From contig CM054159.1 of assembly GCA_028751875.1 (NCBI GenBank), forward strand, positions 575,613 through 639,612: a stretch of DNA of 64,000 nt, read 5' to 3'. Source of the DNA: Rapana venosa (Eukaryota; Mollusca; Gastropoda; Neogastropoda; Muricidae). The position numbers were made by a program, and so were the translations under genes. The notes under the pieces were generated by a model. It ran no database searches, had not been told where the DNA came from, and was given only the letters and a program-made list of their open reading frames with translations. Shown here one piece after another: positions 11,816 to 25,800 of this stretch (the first letter of the stretch is position 1; every line of letters begins with the position of its first letter).

Positions 11816-12479
11816 ATAGACGAACAGAATCTTTATTAGGGATTGTTTTGCAAGAGAAATAGACCCACAATTCAATCATTGGCTTATAACGCCAGCATAG
11901 ACACCCTACCTAGTCCCACAAACAGTTTTTCCTATATCTTAATCAGGAAAGCTCGTCGACACCAAAACTTTGCAAACAGCCACACTACCACAATAAGGAA
12001 TCATTTGGGTAGAGAGTATAATATGATAGGACCTGACATTTGTGGTGTTAAACAAATTTCTACAGTGGTACATACACATGTCCAGTTGCGATTTAGACAT
12101 TTTACATCACCAAATAGATTTTAAAACTAACCATGGTTTAGTGTTCGAATTGCCGTAAAACAAGTGCTCAAAGATGAGTTGGCTGAATAAAATCATGTGT
12201 ACTTTCCCGAAGCTTACTTTATCCAGGAATTGCTGTTCCCCTTGATCTTTTCACAACAAAACCCTAACCTGGTTTTTGCGACCCCATGCACGGCAAAACC
12301 GTTACACTTCCCCACCAATTCTTGGTTCAGCTGTAACTCTCATACATCTGTACCTGACTCTGTTCGTCGGTATGTAATGGGAAAGGCGGGGCTGTACAAG
12401 GGAACAGCACGATGCCTGGAAACAGAGAGTGGTGGTTTGGGCTGTAATACCTTCAACCAAATGCTATTCTTTAGATTTA

Positions 12480-12690
12480 TGTGATGGAGAACGACATTTG
12501 TAAAAGCAAAAACGCTTGTAGAAAACAAGGCAGTCTTGAAGATTTTTGGATCGTAAGAAGCTTTGATACGAAACGAAAGTCTTGATTAAAACACAAGTCA
12601 TGATCTGCAGATGTTTGAGATGGTAGAAAGCACTTGTAAAAGAAAAACGCTTGTTGAAAAACAAGGCATTCTGAAAAAACCCTTTGTGGT
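12480..12690. repeat. Noisy copy of the 68-bp triplicate
   Basis: Three imperfect units containing GTAGAAAGCACTTGTAAAAG and ACAAGGCAGTC, equivalent to 49,541-49,743. Second instance at 28,864-29,074. Confidence 0.7.
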
Positions 12691-12735
12691 TGTAGTACTG
12701 GGTAAAAAAAGTCGTACATAATGGGGGGGAGAACG

Positions 12736-15700
12736 GAAGGAGAAAAGCAGGGGGGTAGAGCGGGGGGGGTGGAAGACCTGTCCACAAAGTAAAAACTCTA
12801 CAATGTGTCATAGATTTGGCGAAAATGTTCCACAATTTCTCTTCGTTTCTAAGAGTTAAAATAGCTTTGGACTCCCTCTAGTATAGACTTTGAGATTAGA
12901 GAAGACACACTAACCCAAGTCATATAGAAAACAGTGATAAAGACTACAAGCAACCAAACCCTGCAAGCACATCATGATGAGACTACTATCTCACCCAGTC
13001 ACCAACAGTGATGGACTACAATCACGCGTTCACCGCACAGGCAGAGCATGGACAACCCTCCCCACAATCCCAGCAGAGATAAGGACTACAATCACCACAG
13101 CAGTGATGGGAATCACAATCACCACAGCACAGCATGATAGACTGACATCACCACAGCACTGCAGTGATAGGACTAGATAATCCAACACCACAACAGTGAT
13201 AGGACTACAATTCACACCACAGTGAAAGGACTCAATCACCACAGCATTGATGGGACTACAATCACCACAGCACAGCAGTGTAGGACTACAATAACCACAG
13301 CACATCAGTGATAGGACTACAAACACCACCGCACAAGCATGATAGGACTAAGAAACAATTCCACAGCACATCAGTGAAAGGATCTACAATCACCACAGCA
13401 CAGCAGTGATAGTACTCCAATCGACCACAGCACAGCAGTGATAGGCGACTACAATTTACCACAGCACCGCAGTGATAGATATCAAACACCACAGCACATC
13501 AGTGATAGGAACTACAATCCAACCAACAGCACAGCAGTGATAAGACATCACCAGTCACCACATGCACAAGCATTAGATAGGACTACAATCATCACAGCAA
13601 TGAAATAACTACAATTACCACAGCACATGCAGTGATAGGACTAGCAAAACACCACAGCACCCACCCATTAACCTCCACTGCTAGATTTATGTACCAACCC
13701 TCCATGAAAGCTTTTCATTATTCGCCCTGTGCTTTTCTGTCTAGGGTCCAGTACTCTTGCTTTTTTTTTTCATGTTGACGTCAAGCCAGTCTTGCCTGCG
13801 GTATTTGTGGCTATTATCTTGGCTGTCAATTACATATAATCCCTTATGTTTCATACTAGTTGTCACCGTGATCTAGCAGTGGTGACTTGTAATCTACATT
13901 CTGTTAAACCAGACTTTGACATCTGTCAACCAGCCCGGTTCTTGTCTGATCTCTATGGCATAGTGTATGCTCTCTTTCTTCTGTGGTTTGTATCATTACA
14001 ACAGTTATTAGGACTGGTTAAGAATTAATGCGCAGGCATTCCTCGTACTCCATTAAATAGTCGTACATGAAACAGTTAATGTTTTTCTGTTGCATAGTAT
14101 AGACAGGAGTCCACCACCTGTCAGTGGCATCATTCTGACTGTAGCGCTGATGATGCAATCATGCTAACCGTCAGTTATTATCCTTCCCCCCTCTGTCTTC
14201 AGTCTTTCTGAGATTTCAGCCTTTGACAACTCATTCACATCTTGGCTGTGTTCTCTGTGTAGGAAGTCGGTGGTCTCCGTATGGTCATCTCTTGGCCCTC
14301 CATTTTGCTGGGGCCACAGTCGTTATAGAATGGTAGCAAAGTCCAACCTAATCACTTTTCTTTCCTCGACCCAGGACTTAAAGCGCGGGTTGTTATATAG
14401 TGCTGTCCTAAAATCCTTTAGCTATATCCTTAGAATTATGAATTTTCTTTTCTTAGAAGCACATTTCTGCACTTTGATTCTGTTTTCATCTGCCGCGTTA
14501 AGAGTACAGTCCTTTACTTCCATATAAAAGCAGCGGCCAGATTATATTCTGCACAATTCTTTAAAATTTCGAGATTTCTTTGTACTTTGAATTTTTGTAA
14601 GTATTATTTCACTTCCAAATGCTAGTATGATGAACTATTTTGTTTGTCTTTGAGCCCATTCTTGCTTTATTATCTGTGGTCCATAAACGCATCAGCTGAC
14701 TTTAGGAGGACACAAAGTAATTGAATATTAACATGAACACCTGAATCGACCTGCGTGCTTCTCTCATGGAGTCATCAGTTTGCATGAATCTCAGTTACTG
14801 GAAAGGTAATAGTCCCATAGTTTTTCAAGGGACTAGCTTATTCAGCAGCAAGATCTAGGTTAGGAACTAAGAGACAGTGTGTACGCGAGTGTGTGCACGA
14901 TGCTTTGTGAGTATGACATTGTGTGTGTTTTCTATCTAATTTCTTTAATTTTCTCAGTCAGAAAAATGTTGCACAGTCGATAAGGCTACTCATGTAATTA
15001 TAATCAATATCAAATAAGAATATCCACTGTTCCCCCCTTTTTATTATCCACAATATTATAAAATACTAATCCAATATTCATTGTAGATAAATCCAATCCA
15101 TGTTTTAGTTTAGCAGAAAAAATGTGAACATATCAAAGGTCCAGAAAATAATAGGGCGATTTCATTTATGTCCGGTTATTATATAAAATCTGTCTGAAAA
15201 TCTCATTAGTGTTGGGATTGTTTTCATTACCTTGGCTAGAGCGCCGAGTTCACCAAAGTGATATTTTCTTACGCGCATTAACCATTTTTAGACGACACTA
15301 TGAAGGAAGCTGCCTTCCGCCTTCAGGAGTAGTAAGTTGGGTATGTTCGTGTTCCATAATCCATCAAACATCTGACGCTGAATTATGGGATCTTTTTAAA
15401 GTGTAATTTTATCTTCGCATGTGTATATACACAACAGCGAATGAAGGCAATGGCAGGTCTTCACTTAAGTTAGACCTGGGATATTGTAAAATCCCCACCC
15501 TTAATTCACGATGCCACAGATATTTGAACCATCGTCGACTTCTGGACCCATGGGATTTATATAACAGTCTAACCACTCGGTCGATAGCGTCTGTCCCTTA
15601 AAAGTTTTGAAACGAGCTGGTGTTAAGTTATTGAGGGCAAGTTTTCCTTCACCTTTTTTCAGATTTATACTCTGAAAATGAATCTTGAATGTTGAAATTG

Positions 15701-17223
15701 TAAGTTTGATTTGTTAGGTGCTATGGTACTGTAAATCTATATATGAAATGTTGTCACCTTTTTGCATATTTCTTGTATGTACCTGACATTACCTCGGTGT
15801 CATTAGGATCGAAACATTTTTTTTCTCAACACATTCCAACGATTTGTTTAAATTATGAATTTATTCTGTTTTTCCCTGTATAAGATCAGAAACGGTCATC
15901 CTTGTCAGCAAGTGCACTATCTGCAGTGCACACTAGATAATGTTGACTGCAAAGTACTTAGAATACAACAGTGTTGTGGTTTTTTTAATGACGGACACTA
16001 TGCAGGCTATATTCAGGAAAAAGTCAAAGAGCACAGAACTGCCTGTCAAAATAATGGAATGAGCTAGGGTGAAGGAAAACCCCACAAATGAAAATGAATA
16101 AACAAATAAAACCTAAACATCAACCACACACCCATTAGAGCAGAAATAAACCACAGACAAGTAAATCACTCGTTTCACATTTAAACACAGTCAACAGCGC
16201 CCACTAGAGCACCAAAAACCCAGCCGACTGTTCACGCAGCTGAAATTTAACAGAACACAGCACAGTTTCACACACTGGGGCAGTTCCTTGCTCTGGCCAC
16301 TAGTGAAGAATGAGGAGAGAGAGAGAGAGAGAAAAGGCTAGATTGAGGTTAATAAAAACAATGGAGCAAAAAAGACAAAAGTACATGAAAAGATAAGGAG
16401 GCCAATAGATTTTTAGTCCTTTGTGTGTCTTATTTATCTTTGTGTGTGTTTTTCTTTTTTTATTGGCCACTGAAGATAGACTGTGAAAGCATCCACCAAA
16501 ATGAGAAAAGAAAAGAAAAAAAAAGAAAGGATGTGCTCCATAGTCTGCATTACAACACTGAGGCCAAACAAATAAACCCAACAAAATTTTGCGAAAGAAA
16601 TGAGTTGATGGACTTACGTCATGCTTTAAAACGTGTAATGTTATTGATCAATGTCACTTCTCTTTCTCCGATAAAATTGTGAGGAATTTTTTGTCTTTCA
16701 AGTTTAGTCTTTGTCTTTAACACTTGTACTGTAATTGAACACGTTGACCCGTCTTTACACAGAAGATGTTTGAGAATTTTGTCTTTACAACGAGGAATCT
16801 GTTAGGAGCATTAACATGCTATGTATGTACTTGAGTGTATTAGCTGTCAAGCATGAAACCCATATTTCATCTGTCTCTTGACACAATGTCTTTATGAGAA
16901 AACAAGACAATGGTAATGCAAGACCAAGAATTTTTTTGTTAATTTGATATTGTAGGGGTTTGTACTTTTGTTGTTTTTTAATGTCGTCGTTTTTGAGTGG
17001 ATTTTTGTTTTTAGCCAAGAAGACCGACATGTAACAGCACAACACATAAAAAGAACAACAACATAGAAGAGAAACAAAAAGATGTTGGTCCATAATGTGC
17101 ATGCAACCGCAGGCCAACCACCACCCTCCCACCTTCCTTTTTCTTTCCAAATGGACGGAACTGTCGTTTGTTCCGCTTGGTATTGAATCATTATCACTTA
17201 TTTGTTTTGTAATTAACATGAGG

Positions 17224-17305
<82 letters not shown>

Positions 17306-19136
17306 GTTATCATTTAGATATATCCTTAGTTATTACACTTTGAGGTAAACAGCTGTTCAAATTAGAATGTCGACTTGACTGGAGAACTGGTGTATTTTTG
17401 CCTGAATGCCAAGTGCTGTATCATAGTTAATAGTACAACAGCTGTAGCAAGAACGTGTCGTATAGTGGACGAAATAATGTTTGCTGGTGGGCTTTTTTTT
17501 TGTGAAGACAAAAGTTGCTCCCATGGTTATGCGAAAATTATGTTTCTGTAAACAGACAAAGCAGTCTTACGTTTACTTAAACGGTGCGCTTTTTTAAAGC
17601 AGGAGCTTTCAGTTGTTTTTAAAAAGTTTTTATACCTGGATAACACTGAAGGATTGGACATAAACTTAACATACTATAAGTCAACTTGAATGCATGTGAT
17701 GATAATTGTTATCTTCGATCTTTCTTTAGTTTTGAATCAAAAATGACTCAACCGAGAAAGAAAAGAGGAATATAAGTTTTGTATTTTGTTGTGGTTTTTT
17801 TCTGAGGCCAAGGAAAGAGAGAATAGTGAAGCACCAACCCCCCCAAAAAAAAAGAAGAAAAAGGAAAAAAAAGATGGTGCTCTCCACTATCTGAACGTCA
17901 CTGAGGCCTAAAAAAATATATAATCATTATGTATTGTGTGTGAATGTGAGTGTGTGTGTGTGTGTGTTGGCGTTTTTCTTTTCTTGCTTTTGTCTTGTAA
18001 ACGATTGGAGTGTAACTGTTTCTGCTTTGAAGGGGAAATATTTGATTTTCTGTGATGTCCAGTTAATGTTGTCAAGACTGACACTTACCGATTCATTATT
18101 TTTGTTACAGTTATTTTTTGTGTGTTTGTTGTTGGATATTAGAATCCTGGGTTTTTTGCAATTGGAATTTTTTTAATGTAATAAGAATGTTTAGAAATAG
18201 TCTAGGTCACTGAAACAGACCTCTGTTGTGTTTGAGGTTTTTGTTCATTTTATTTTTTTTATTTATTTATTAATGGCCAATGAAGATGAGACGTGTGATA
18301 GCACTCACTCCAAAAAAAGCAAAAAGAAAGTGCCCGCGAATCTGCATGCAACTGAAGCCTACCCCCCCACAACTAATATTATTAATGATCGATATTAGAC
18401 CAGTTTGCTGACTAAATAACTTGATCTCTTGCTCATGATGGTCAGTTTACATTAGAGTCCAGAACTGAAATATTTGAGTCAATTATTTTTGTTTGACCGT
18501 TTTAGTATGTATTTTTGTGGGGGGGGGTGTTTGGTTTTATTTGGCTTATGTCTTTATTTTTTTTATTTTTATAGAAAAAGTAATGTTTAGAAAGTAGTCC
18601 TGTCTCTGTCCCAGCCTCTAGTTGTTTTTTTCCAAACTGATGTCACATTATTAGTCTCTTTTAGCTGAATGAATTTTGTCGTGAAGTAGTTATTGGTCTT
18701 CAAAGAAAGGAGAAATAGTTAATGATTGATATCTTGTGCTGAGGGTTAGATTTAGTGTTTTTTTTTTGCTTTTTTTTTTAAAAAGCAGATGACTTTGTGT
18801 GATGTGTTGTGCGCTCAAGCATATGATGTGCTGCGCAAGTATGAAGCAGCTTTTTTCCTAGTAAGATAAGTTTGGTCAGTTATTGAAAATTTCTACTGTG
18901 TGTTGTGTTGTGGATCTCAGATTTTTTCCTTGTAAGCATACAAGTTTGCGTCAGATGTAAGAAAAAGGTTATACCAGTTCATGTCATTGGCTTATTAGAC
19001 TTCGATTTTGGTGATAAAATTGTCATGTTTATATATTGCTACAAGTTTATATAGTTGATACATATTATTATGTATTGATAGTTTCTGGCTCTTCAATGAA
19101 CTAAACAGGACTGTAAGGTTTTACTGCAGCAAGAGA
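12736..19136. repeat. Remainder of noisy segment B (copy of about 49,790-55,770)
   Basis: Not duplicated a second time. It contains, in order, the noisy 31-bp minisatellite (12,945-13,665), a LINE RT remnant (14,200-14,710, minus), the tRNA-Ser-like SINE-C (15,236-15,592, minus) and the GGCCAATGAAGA-type repeats (16,435-18,380). A G run inside it is listed separately. The homology to the clean copy stops at about 19,134, just after a CAGCAAGA shared with 55,770. Confidence 0.8.
17228..17304 (+). repeat. 77-base G tract interrupted by one T
   Basis: 35 G, one T at 17,263, then 41 G. The clean counterpart near 54,040 reads ACATGAGGGTTTTGTTATC with only three G. The tract is therefore absent from the other version of the locus and is most likely a sequencing artefact. 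If real it would be a strong G-quadruplex former. Confidence 0.9.
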
Positions 19137-19416
19137 TGTTGTGTGTGTGTGATGTCCTCTCTCCTCTCTTTCTAACCATTGGGGAATTTATCCTGGCCAG
19201 AGGCACCAAAAGGATAGTCACGAACATTGTCTCCTATCGCCATCAATATATGATTGAATTAAAATTAACTACAAACCACCTGTGTTTCTAATCTATTCTT
19301 TATACATATATCCTTATTTTATTTCGTGGATAATGGAATAAGCACTAACCTGCTTTTATTACATCCAGTCCGCCGTGTGTTTGCATTTTTGTAAATTTTG
19401 TCATCCATTCGTCACT
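19137..19416. repeat. Indel-rich copy of the end of segment A
   Basis: Corresponds to 2,755-3,032 and about 40,585-40,867 with extra and missing bases (for example TCACGAACATTGTCTCC against TCAGAACATTGTTCATGCC). It is preceded without a spacer by the end of segment B and followed by the exact duplicate. Confidence 0.8.
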
Positions 19417-20498
19417 CAGCACACGATGCCTACCTTCCGAAAACTGAACGGTTTTAACAGGTGCACATGATGTCCACTTGTGTTTCTCTCCACAGACCAC
19501 CTTTAAAGTTTTAAGGGGGGAGTAGAAGTGGCCCACTGATAACTCCAGAGGAAAAATCCTCACTTGAATGCGAAATTCAACCCCAGTACAATGCATCTCC
19601 CAACACAATGCACCACACTTCTCACCCACCACTGCTAGTCCATTCTCCCTGCGTGTGTGTGTGTGTTTGATGTGTGGTTTTAATAGCTAGGTTCCAATTA
19701 ATCCACACAAACTCCGGCATGAGTAGAGACTTAGATAGCTTGACACACAACCGTAGTCCTCAATATAGTCCGGTGTGTTTGCCTTTTAAACTGTCCGCAC
19801 ATTTATTTGTGCATTAGTCATTCTCTCCTGGAGCTGTATCCAGTCCAATGGTCCAATCTTCACCTTGCCAGACGGATGCGGCACGCTAAGCAGTGGCACG
19901 CACACACATGAAAGGTAAAGGCGAGTGTCCTGTTGGTTCTGTTGGGTGCTATCCATCAGCTAACATTAGGTCGATCTGAAGAATGTTTGTCTGTTTGCTG
20001 TCTGTCTGTCTCTCTCTCATCTCTACACGATCAAATCATCATCTCTCTCCTCTCATCTCTCTCTCATCTCTCCCTCGTCCTTCTCTCTCTCGCACTAGTG
20101 TCTCTCTTTTCCATCACTCATCTTCTCTCTCCTCTTCCCTCTCTCTCTCTGCTCTCAACTACCTCTCCTCTCTTTTCTGTCTCTCCTCTTTCCTCTAATG
20201 CTATATCTCTCTTTCTTCTCATCGTTTTCTCTCTCATATTTACAATTTTGTGTCTGTCTCTTCCCTCTCATTACTCTTTGTCTCCTCTGCGTGCGTTGAC
20301 ATCTGTGTGTAATTCTCTCTTACATCATCTTCTTTCTTACTCTCTACCATGAAAATTAAATCATAGGGAACGGGAAAAAAAACAAGAGCATCGCACCAAT
20401 ACCAATTCATGCCATAAAAAATCTTAATTAATTTGAAATAACACTGAAACTAAATCTGTTAACTAATACTAAGGCCACTGCTTTTTTTTCTATTCCAG

Positions 20499-21436
20499 AG
20501 CTCCAGTTTATGCCTATGGAAGACTACAGCATTCGGTTCAGTGATGCCATGCACAAGCTACACCCACAAGAATACTGCACATTGAAAATGTATACCATAG
20601 AATTCGACACACCCACGGAAGACACGTCACTGAACACGACACCAACGACAACACCATGGCAAAAGCACTGAAAACACTACACAACGGAAAAACTACCCCA
20701 AGGAATACTGCCTCCCAGACAAACACCTCAGAAAATGACACCAGGGCGCCAATACAAAACATGGGAAAACACCATGGATAAATCACAAACCATGGAAAAC
20801 TATCATTATGTAAATCACACCAAAGAGGAACATCGACAGAATATGACCACAACAGAAGACTCCAATGGAAAATAACACATGGAAAACAGAGCCCCCCCAC
20901 AGAAACTACACCACGGAAAATGACACTGAGAAACTTACCATGGAAAACTACACCTTGGACAAACTTCACCATGGAAAACTACACCAAGGAAAACTTCACC
21001 ACGGAAAACATCGCTCAAGGAAAAACGTCACCACGGAATCTTCACCACGGAAATATCATCACGGGAAAACATCACCATAGGACAACATCAGCTCAGAAAA
21101 CACCACACCATCACGCATAGGAACCTTCACCATGGAACTTTCACAGAAATCTCACCACAGAAACATCACCACCTCGTACAAACATCACCCCAGAAAACAT
21201 CACATGGGAAAACGATCACATGGAAAATATCACCATGTAAAAACGTCCCACCTTGGAAAATATCACCATGGAAAACTTTCCCATGGGAAAAACTTCACTA
21301 TGGAAAACTCCGCTCTTGAAATACTGATAGCAGAGAAAAGTATACTGTAGAAACAACAGCAGTCAGTCACCCAGCGGTGACAGACTTCGACGTACCAGAC
21401 CAGCCACAAGTCACATTTCATACTACACATTCTTCA
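20499..21436 (+). pseudogene. Long T-M-E-N exon, second instance of the noisy copy
   Basis: Identical to 4,115-5,052, so it carries no independent information. Confidence 0.7.
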
Positions 21437-22756
21437 TGTACAGAAAAGGAACTACAGACTTCCATTAAGATATCTTTTTCTGTCTCTTAATGTCTTGTCT
21501 CGTCTCTGCATTGTTTTGTCCGTAGTCTGGTCTTGTCTCGATTTGTCTCTCATCGCGTACTTGTCATGTCTCGTCCTTGTCACGTCTTGCTCGACTCATC
21601 TTGTCTTGTCTCGTCTTTGTCTCGTCACGCTTCTCTCTTAGTCTGTCTCGTCTCGTATGCTACATTAAGTAGAGACAGCAGATTTCTCATGTTTGAAATT
21701 TTGGACTGCACTCTTTGTATGAGAGCACAGTTGCCATGAATGTGGCTCACTACTCCATTTGAAAAAAAAAATTTCCCCTCGCATGTGAATTTTGTTGCAC
21801 CTCACTGAAATGTGAGTATTTCAAGAATTTTCCAAGGGGCAACATGGTTTTAGCCTCGAGTTATCGTTATTCTGAGCACTGAATTGTGTTATAGTGCACA
21901 AGGCCTGTGTTTTTTGTCTCATACTGAAAGATTAGCACCCAGACACCACTGAAGGTCAAGTGGTTTGAAAGAATAGATTTGGGTGTGAAACGGGATTGAA
22001 TCCACACTTGCTCCATATGAATGTGGATTTGTTAAAACCTATAACTACCAAACATCTGCGCACGATGTTAATTCCTAGTTCCGCCATATCTAAAGAGTAG
22101 CGCCATTGAGTGCCATGATGGGAACAGAATGACAGAATTTACAACAACCGTATACACATAGGGCAACTCGGGATGTAAAATAGCAATAAGTCTTATTTAC
22201 ATTATCCGCGATAATAAAAAAAAAATTAAATAAAAAAAATCCGCCTCTGTGTGGTGTCCGGGAACGGGGTGGAAGTTGTAGTGTGACTTATTTGATTTTA
22301 TTTTTATACTTTTATTTTCTGAGCATATTGATAATACAGCACTTAAGTGCTCTTATTACAGCTATTCCCTTTGTGTCTTGCATTTTGTAAATGTGTCACA
22401 GTTCTCCACAGCATTACCATGACTTACACTTTCAACAGTGGTACAGGGTTTAATTGTGAGTAAGATTTCTGCAACGCGTGTGCACACAGGACACTGTTAT
22501 GTGTCAATCTCATCTGAATGACTATTGGGGGGTGGGGAGGTAAGGGAGTAGAGTTTTTGCCCTGATGTTAACATCGTGGGGAAAACTCTTCTTTGTTTCT
22601 GGAATTTGAACCCAGGTCAGCAGATCACGGAGGTGCAACTTCACAATGTTCTAAAAACAACAAGGCTAATCCATTCCCCCCCCTACTGTGTGTGTGGTAG
22701 GTGTGTTCACAGGCTTTTGATTTTTTTTTAAAAATGTCCCACTATGTTTGGTGCGC

Positions 22757-22847
22757 AATCAATCTACCATGAGGCTAGTTTCCCGTTACCTACGTACTTC
22801 AAGTGCCTGCAAGATGGCGCACAGCGCAGTGAAAGACACACAGAAAG
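22757..22847 (+). pseudogene. 85-bp candidate exon, second instance of the noisy copy
   Basis: Identical to 6,373-6,463, out of frame. Confidence 0.7.
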
Positions 22848-25800
22848 GTAAAGAGGTGTTGTCTAGTTTTTACTTTTGTTGGGTGTTCCCCAGCTAACCT
22901 TTGTGGAGTCTGAAGACTCTAGCAGGATGACCTCGTTCATTCACACACTAGGAATGGGGGGGTCAGTATCTTGGGGCTAGGAGTGTTGAGCCTCATGATC
23001 AGAGGACTCCGGATTTGAACCACCACTCAGACAACACATTGAGAAGGGATTTTCTCCCTGGAGTTAACATCATACTGACTCCACTTCCCTCCAGAGTCCT
23101 GTTAGAATAAGACTGTAAACAAGCAACCTGTGTGCTGACCACGGATGAACATCTTCACCTTTATCACCTTTAGAATAGGCCATCAGCGTTCTCTTAGGGG
23201 GATCAGTATAGCTCGAGTGGTCGAAAAGCAAAGCCACACAACACAATATAGCACTCACACGCACACCCCCCATGGCATTAGGACATACACGCGTGGAGCT
23301 GTGCAAAAGCAGACACACACACTTGTCACACATTTACATGCCACGCACAACACATATATTATACAATACTCAGGACATAGAAAACTCATAAGTATCTGCA
23401 TGATCATTATCACTCAATTGTCCAGCATCGCCGTTTATAATCATAGTGATTAATCTACACATAATTCGTAATAGACAAAAGCAAGATAATTTAAAAATAG
23501 TAAGTAATAAGCATAATAATGCTCAGATGATAGAAAATAGATAATGATAGAACTCTAGCTTACTCACGCTCTCAGATTAATCATAAATGGATCTCTCAGT
23601 CTCTCCTCTCTCTCTCTCGTCCTCAGGTCTCTCTTTCCTCAAATCTCTCTCCTCTCATCTCCTCTCTCATCTACTCTCTTGCCTTCTCTCTCTCTCCGCC
23701 GCCACAACACACTCACACTTCTACTCTTCTCACACACAAACCTCACAACACACATAAACCACACTCACACAACACTCACACACCATCTACCACTCACACG
23801 AACACACACACTACACTCACACACACACACAACATCACAAACACACACACACACAACACACACAACGACACACACACACACGACACACACACACACACAA
23901 CACAACTCTCACTGACTCGCCCACCCACCCCCCAGAAGCTACTAGCATAAAATTTGTGTTGTCACTGTCACTCATTCTTGTAATAGAGCTTTTTTTCTTA
24001 CCTTGTAATCACTAACCATTTAGATATTTCTTTGTACTTTTTCTCCACAGACACAGCCTCTGAACTTCAATGGTTAAAACGAATCTTCCGAAAAACATCA
24101 ACATCCGAAGAACATCAACATGAAACCAGAACATCAACATAACATTATCTCAGAACATCAACATAGACTCAGCATCTTCAGAACATCAACATGAAAAGCA
24201 TCTTGCAGCACATCAACATGAAAAGCATCTTCAGAATATCACCATGGAAAGCAACTCTATCCGAACCATCACCATGAAAAAGTCATTTTCAGCACCAATC
24301 AACAATGACACAATCTAGAACATCACCATCAGGATAATGAAAAAGCATCTTCAGAGCATCAAACATGAAAAAGCATCTTCAGAACATCAATGAAAAGTCA
24401 TCTTCATAACAGCAACATTAAAAGCATCTATCATAACAGCAACAGTGAAAAGCATCATTCAGAACAGCAACATGAAAGCATCCTTCAAACATCAACATGA
24501 AAATCTTCAAGCATCACCATGAAAAATCTTCTTCAGAACCAATCAACATGAAAAGCCACTTCAGACCATCAACATGAAACGCATCTTCAGAACGGCATCA
24601 ACTCACGAAAAAGAATATAACAACACAAAAAAAAACAAAAAACAAAAAAATCAAGAAAAGCATCTTCAGACCATCATGAAAGCATCATCAGAACAGCAAC
24701 ATGAAAAGTATCTCAGCCATTGACATGAAAGCATATTCAGAGCATGGCCATGAAAATCCTCTTCAGAAGAAGTCTTCAGACCTTGGACCACTGGGACTCT
24801 CATAACTCAACAAGTTTGACCATATACGACGTTAAGGTGATTAGCTGCGTAATTCTTTGGCCTGCTTTAGTTAATTCTTGTAAAAATATTTTGTATATGG
24901 CTTCTGTCTGTTAGGTTAGGGGTAACAGTGCAGCCCTTCAAATCGCTTGGCAACAAGGAAGGTTGTCAGATGGTTAAGACGTTTGCCCTGCCACACGTTA
25001 CCACTTGAGGTTTCTAAAAGTATCAACATCCCAGCCTCAAGCCCTATCTTCCCACATTGACAGAGAATATCGTGAACTGAATGTCAAAGCCTTATAACTG
25101 AAACTATAAAAACCTAGGCCCAGTGTGCAAAACACGCATAAACACTCTATCAGCACCACATACAACCCCTTCCGCCGTGTCGAAGAGTAGGCCATTTCAT
25201 GTTGTTAGGCTAATGGCTTACAAACTTTTAAAAAACAAATAGCACGCCAATCGTAGTTGTGTCTAGACACCCGCCTGGATACGTTGAATGCGGACTAACT
25301 ATTTCATTCGGGGGGGAAAAAAGGTCGCACATGCAAAAATCACACCATTAGCTGAAACTCAGGACGACTCTACAGCAAAGACAGGACAAAAAACAGGCTT
25401 AGATCCTGCAAGTATTTCTCCTCCAGACATTGAACCCACGTCCATTCTCAGTTATTGAAGTTTAGTTAAAATAAATAAGTATTCTAAAAGTATACTGCAA
25501 GTTAAATTACAATACAGAAACAGCTACAACTCACTTAAAGTTTTGTATTGTCAAGTATTACTATTCCTATATTTAGTTACAAAGTATAACTCTCTTTCGT
25601 GACAATTCGGTCAAGTTAAAATAAAAAAGTTTGTGTCCGAATTTTATAAAGGCTTATAATGTAAACCAAATAATCCCCTGTCTTTCAGTCCACAAGAACT
25701 TCCTGTAGGTTTCTTTCTTTTGACAACTCCGTCACTTTCCACCGCGCTGTCACCTAATAGCTACTGTTCTCTGTAGGAAGTAGGTGTGTCTTCCTTTGTT

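Larger units (their letters stand above)
3033..12735. repeat. Indel-rich copy of segment B, first instance; identical to 19,417-29,119
   Basis: Every feature of 40,868 to about 49,790 appears here in the same order with frequent one-base insertions and deletions, and the stretch is longer than its counterpart. Wherever I compared it with 19,417-29,119 the two agreed base for base, indels included, at a constant offset of 16,384. Before 3,033 and after 12,735 the two copies differ. It looks like uncorrected long-read sequence placed twice. Confidence 0.9.
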
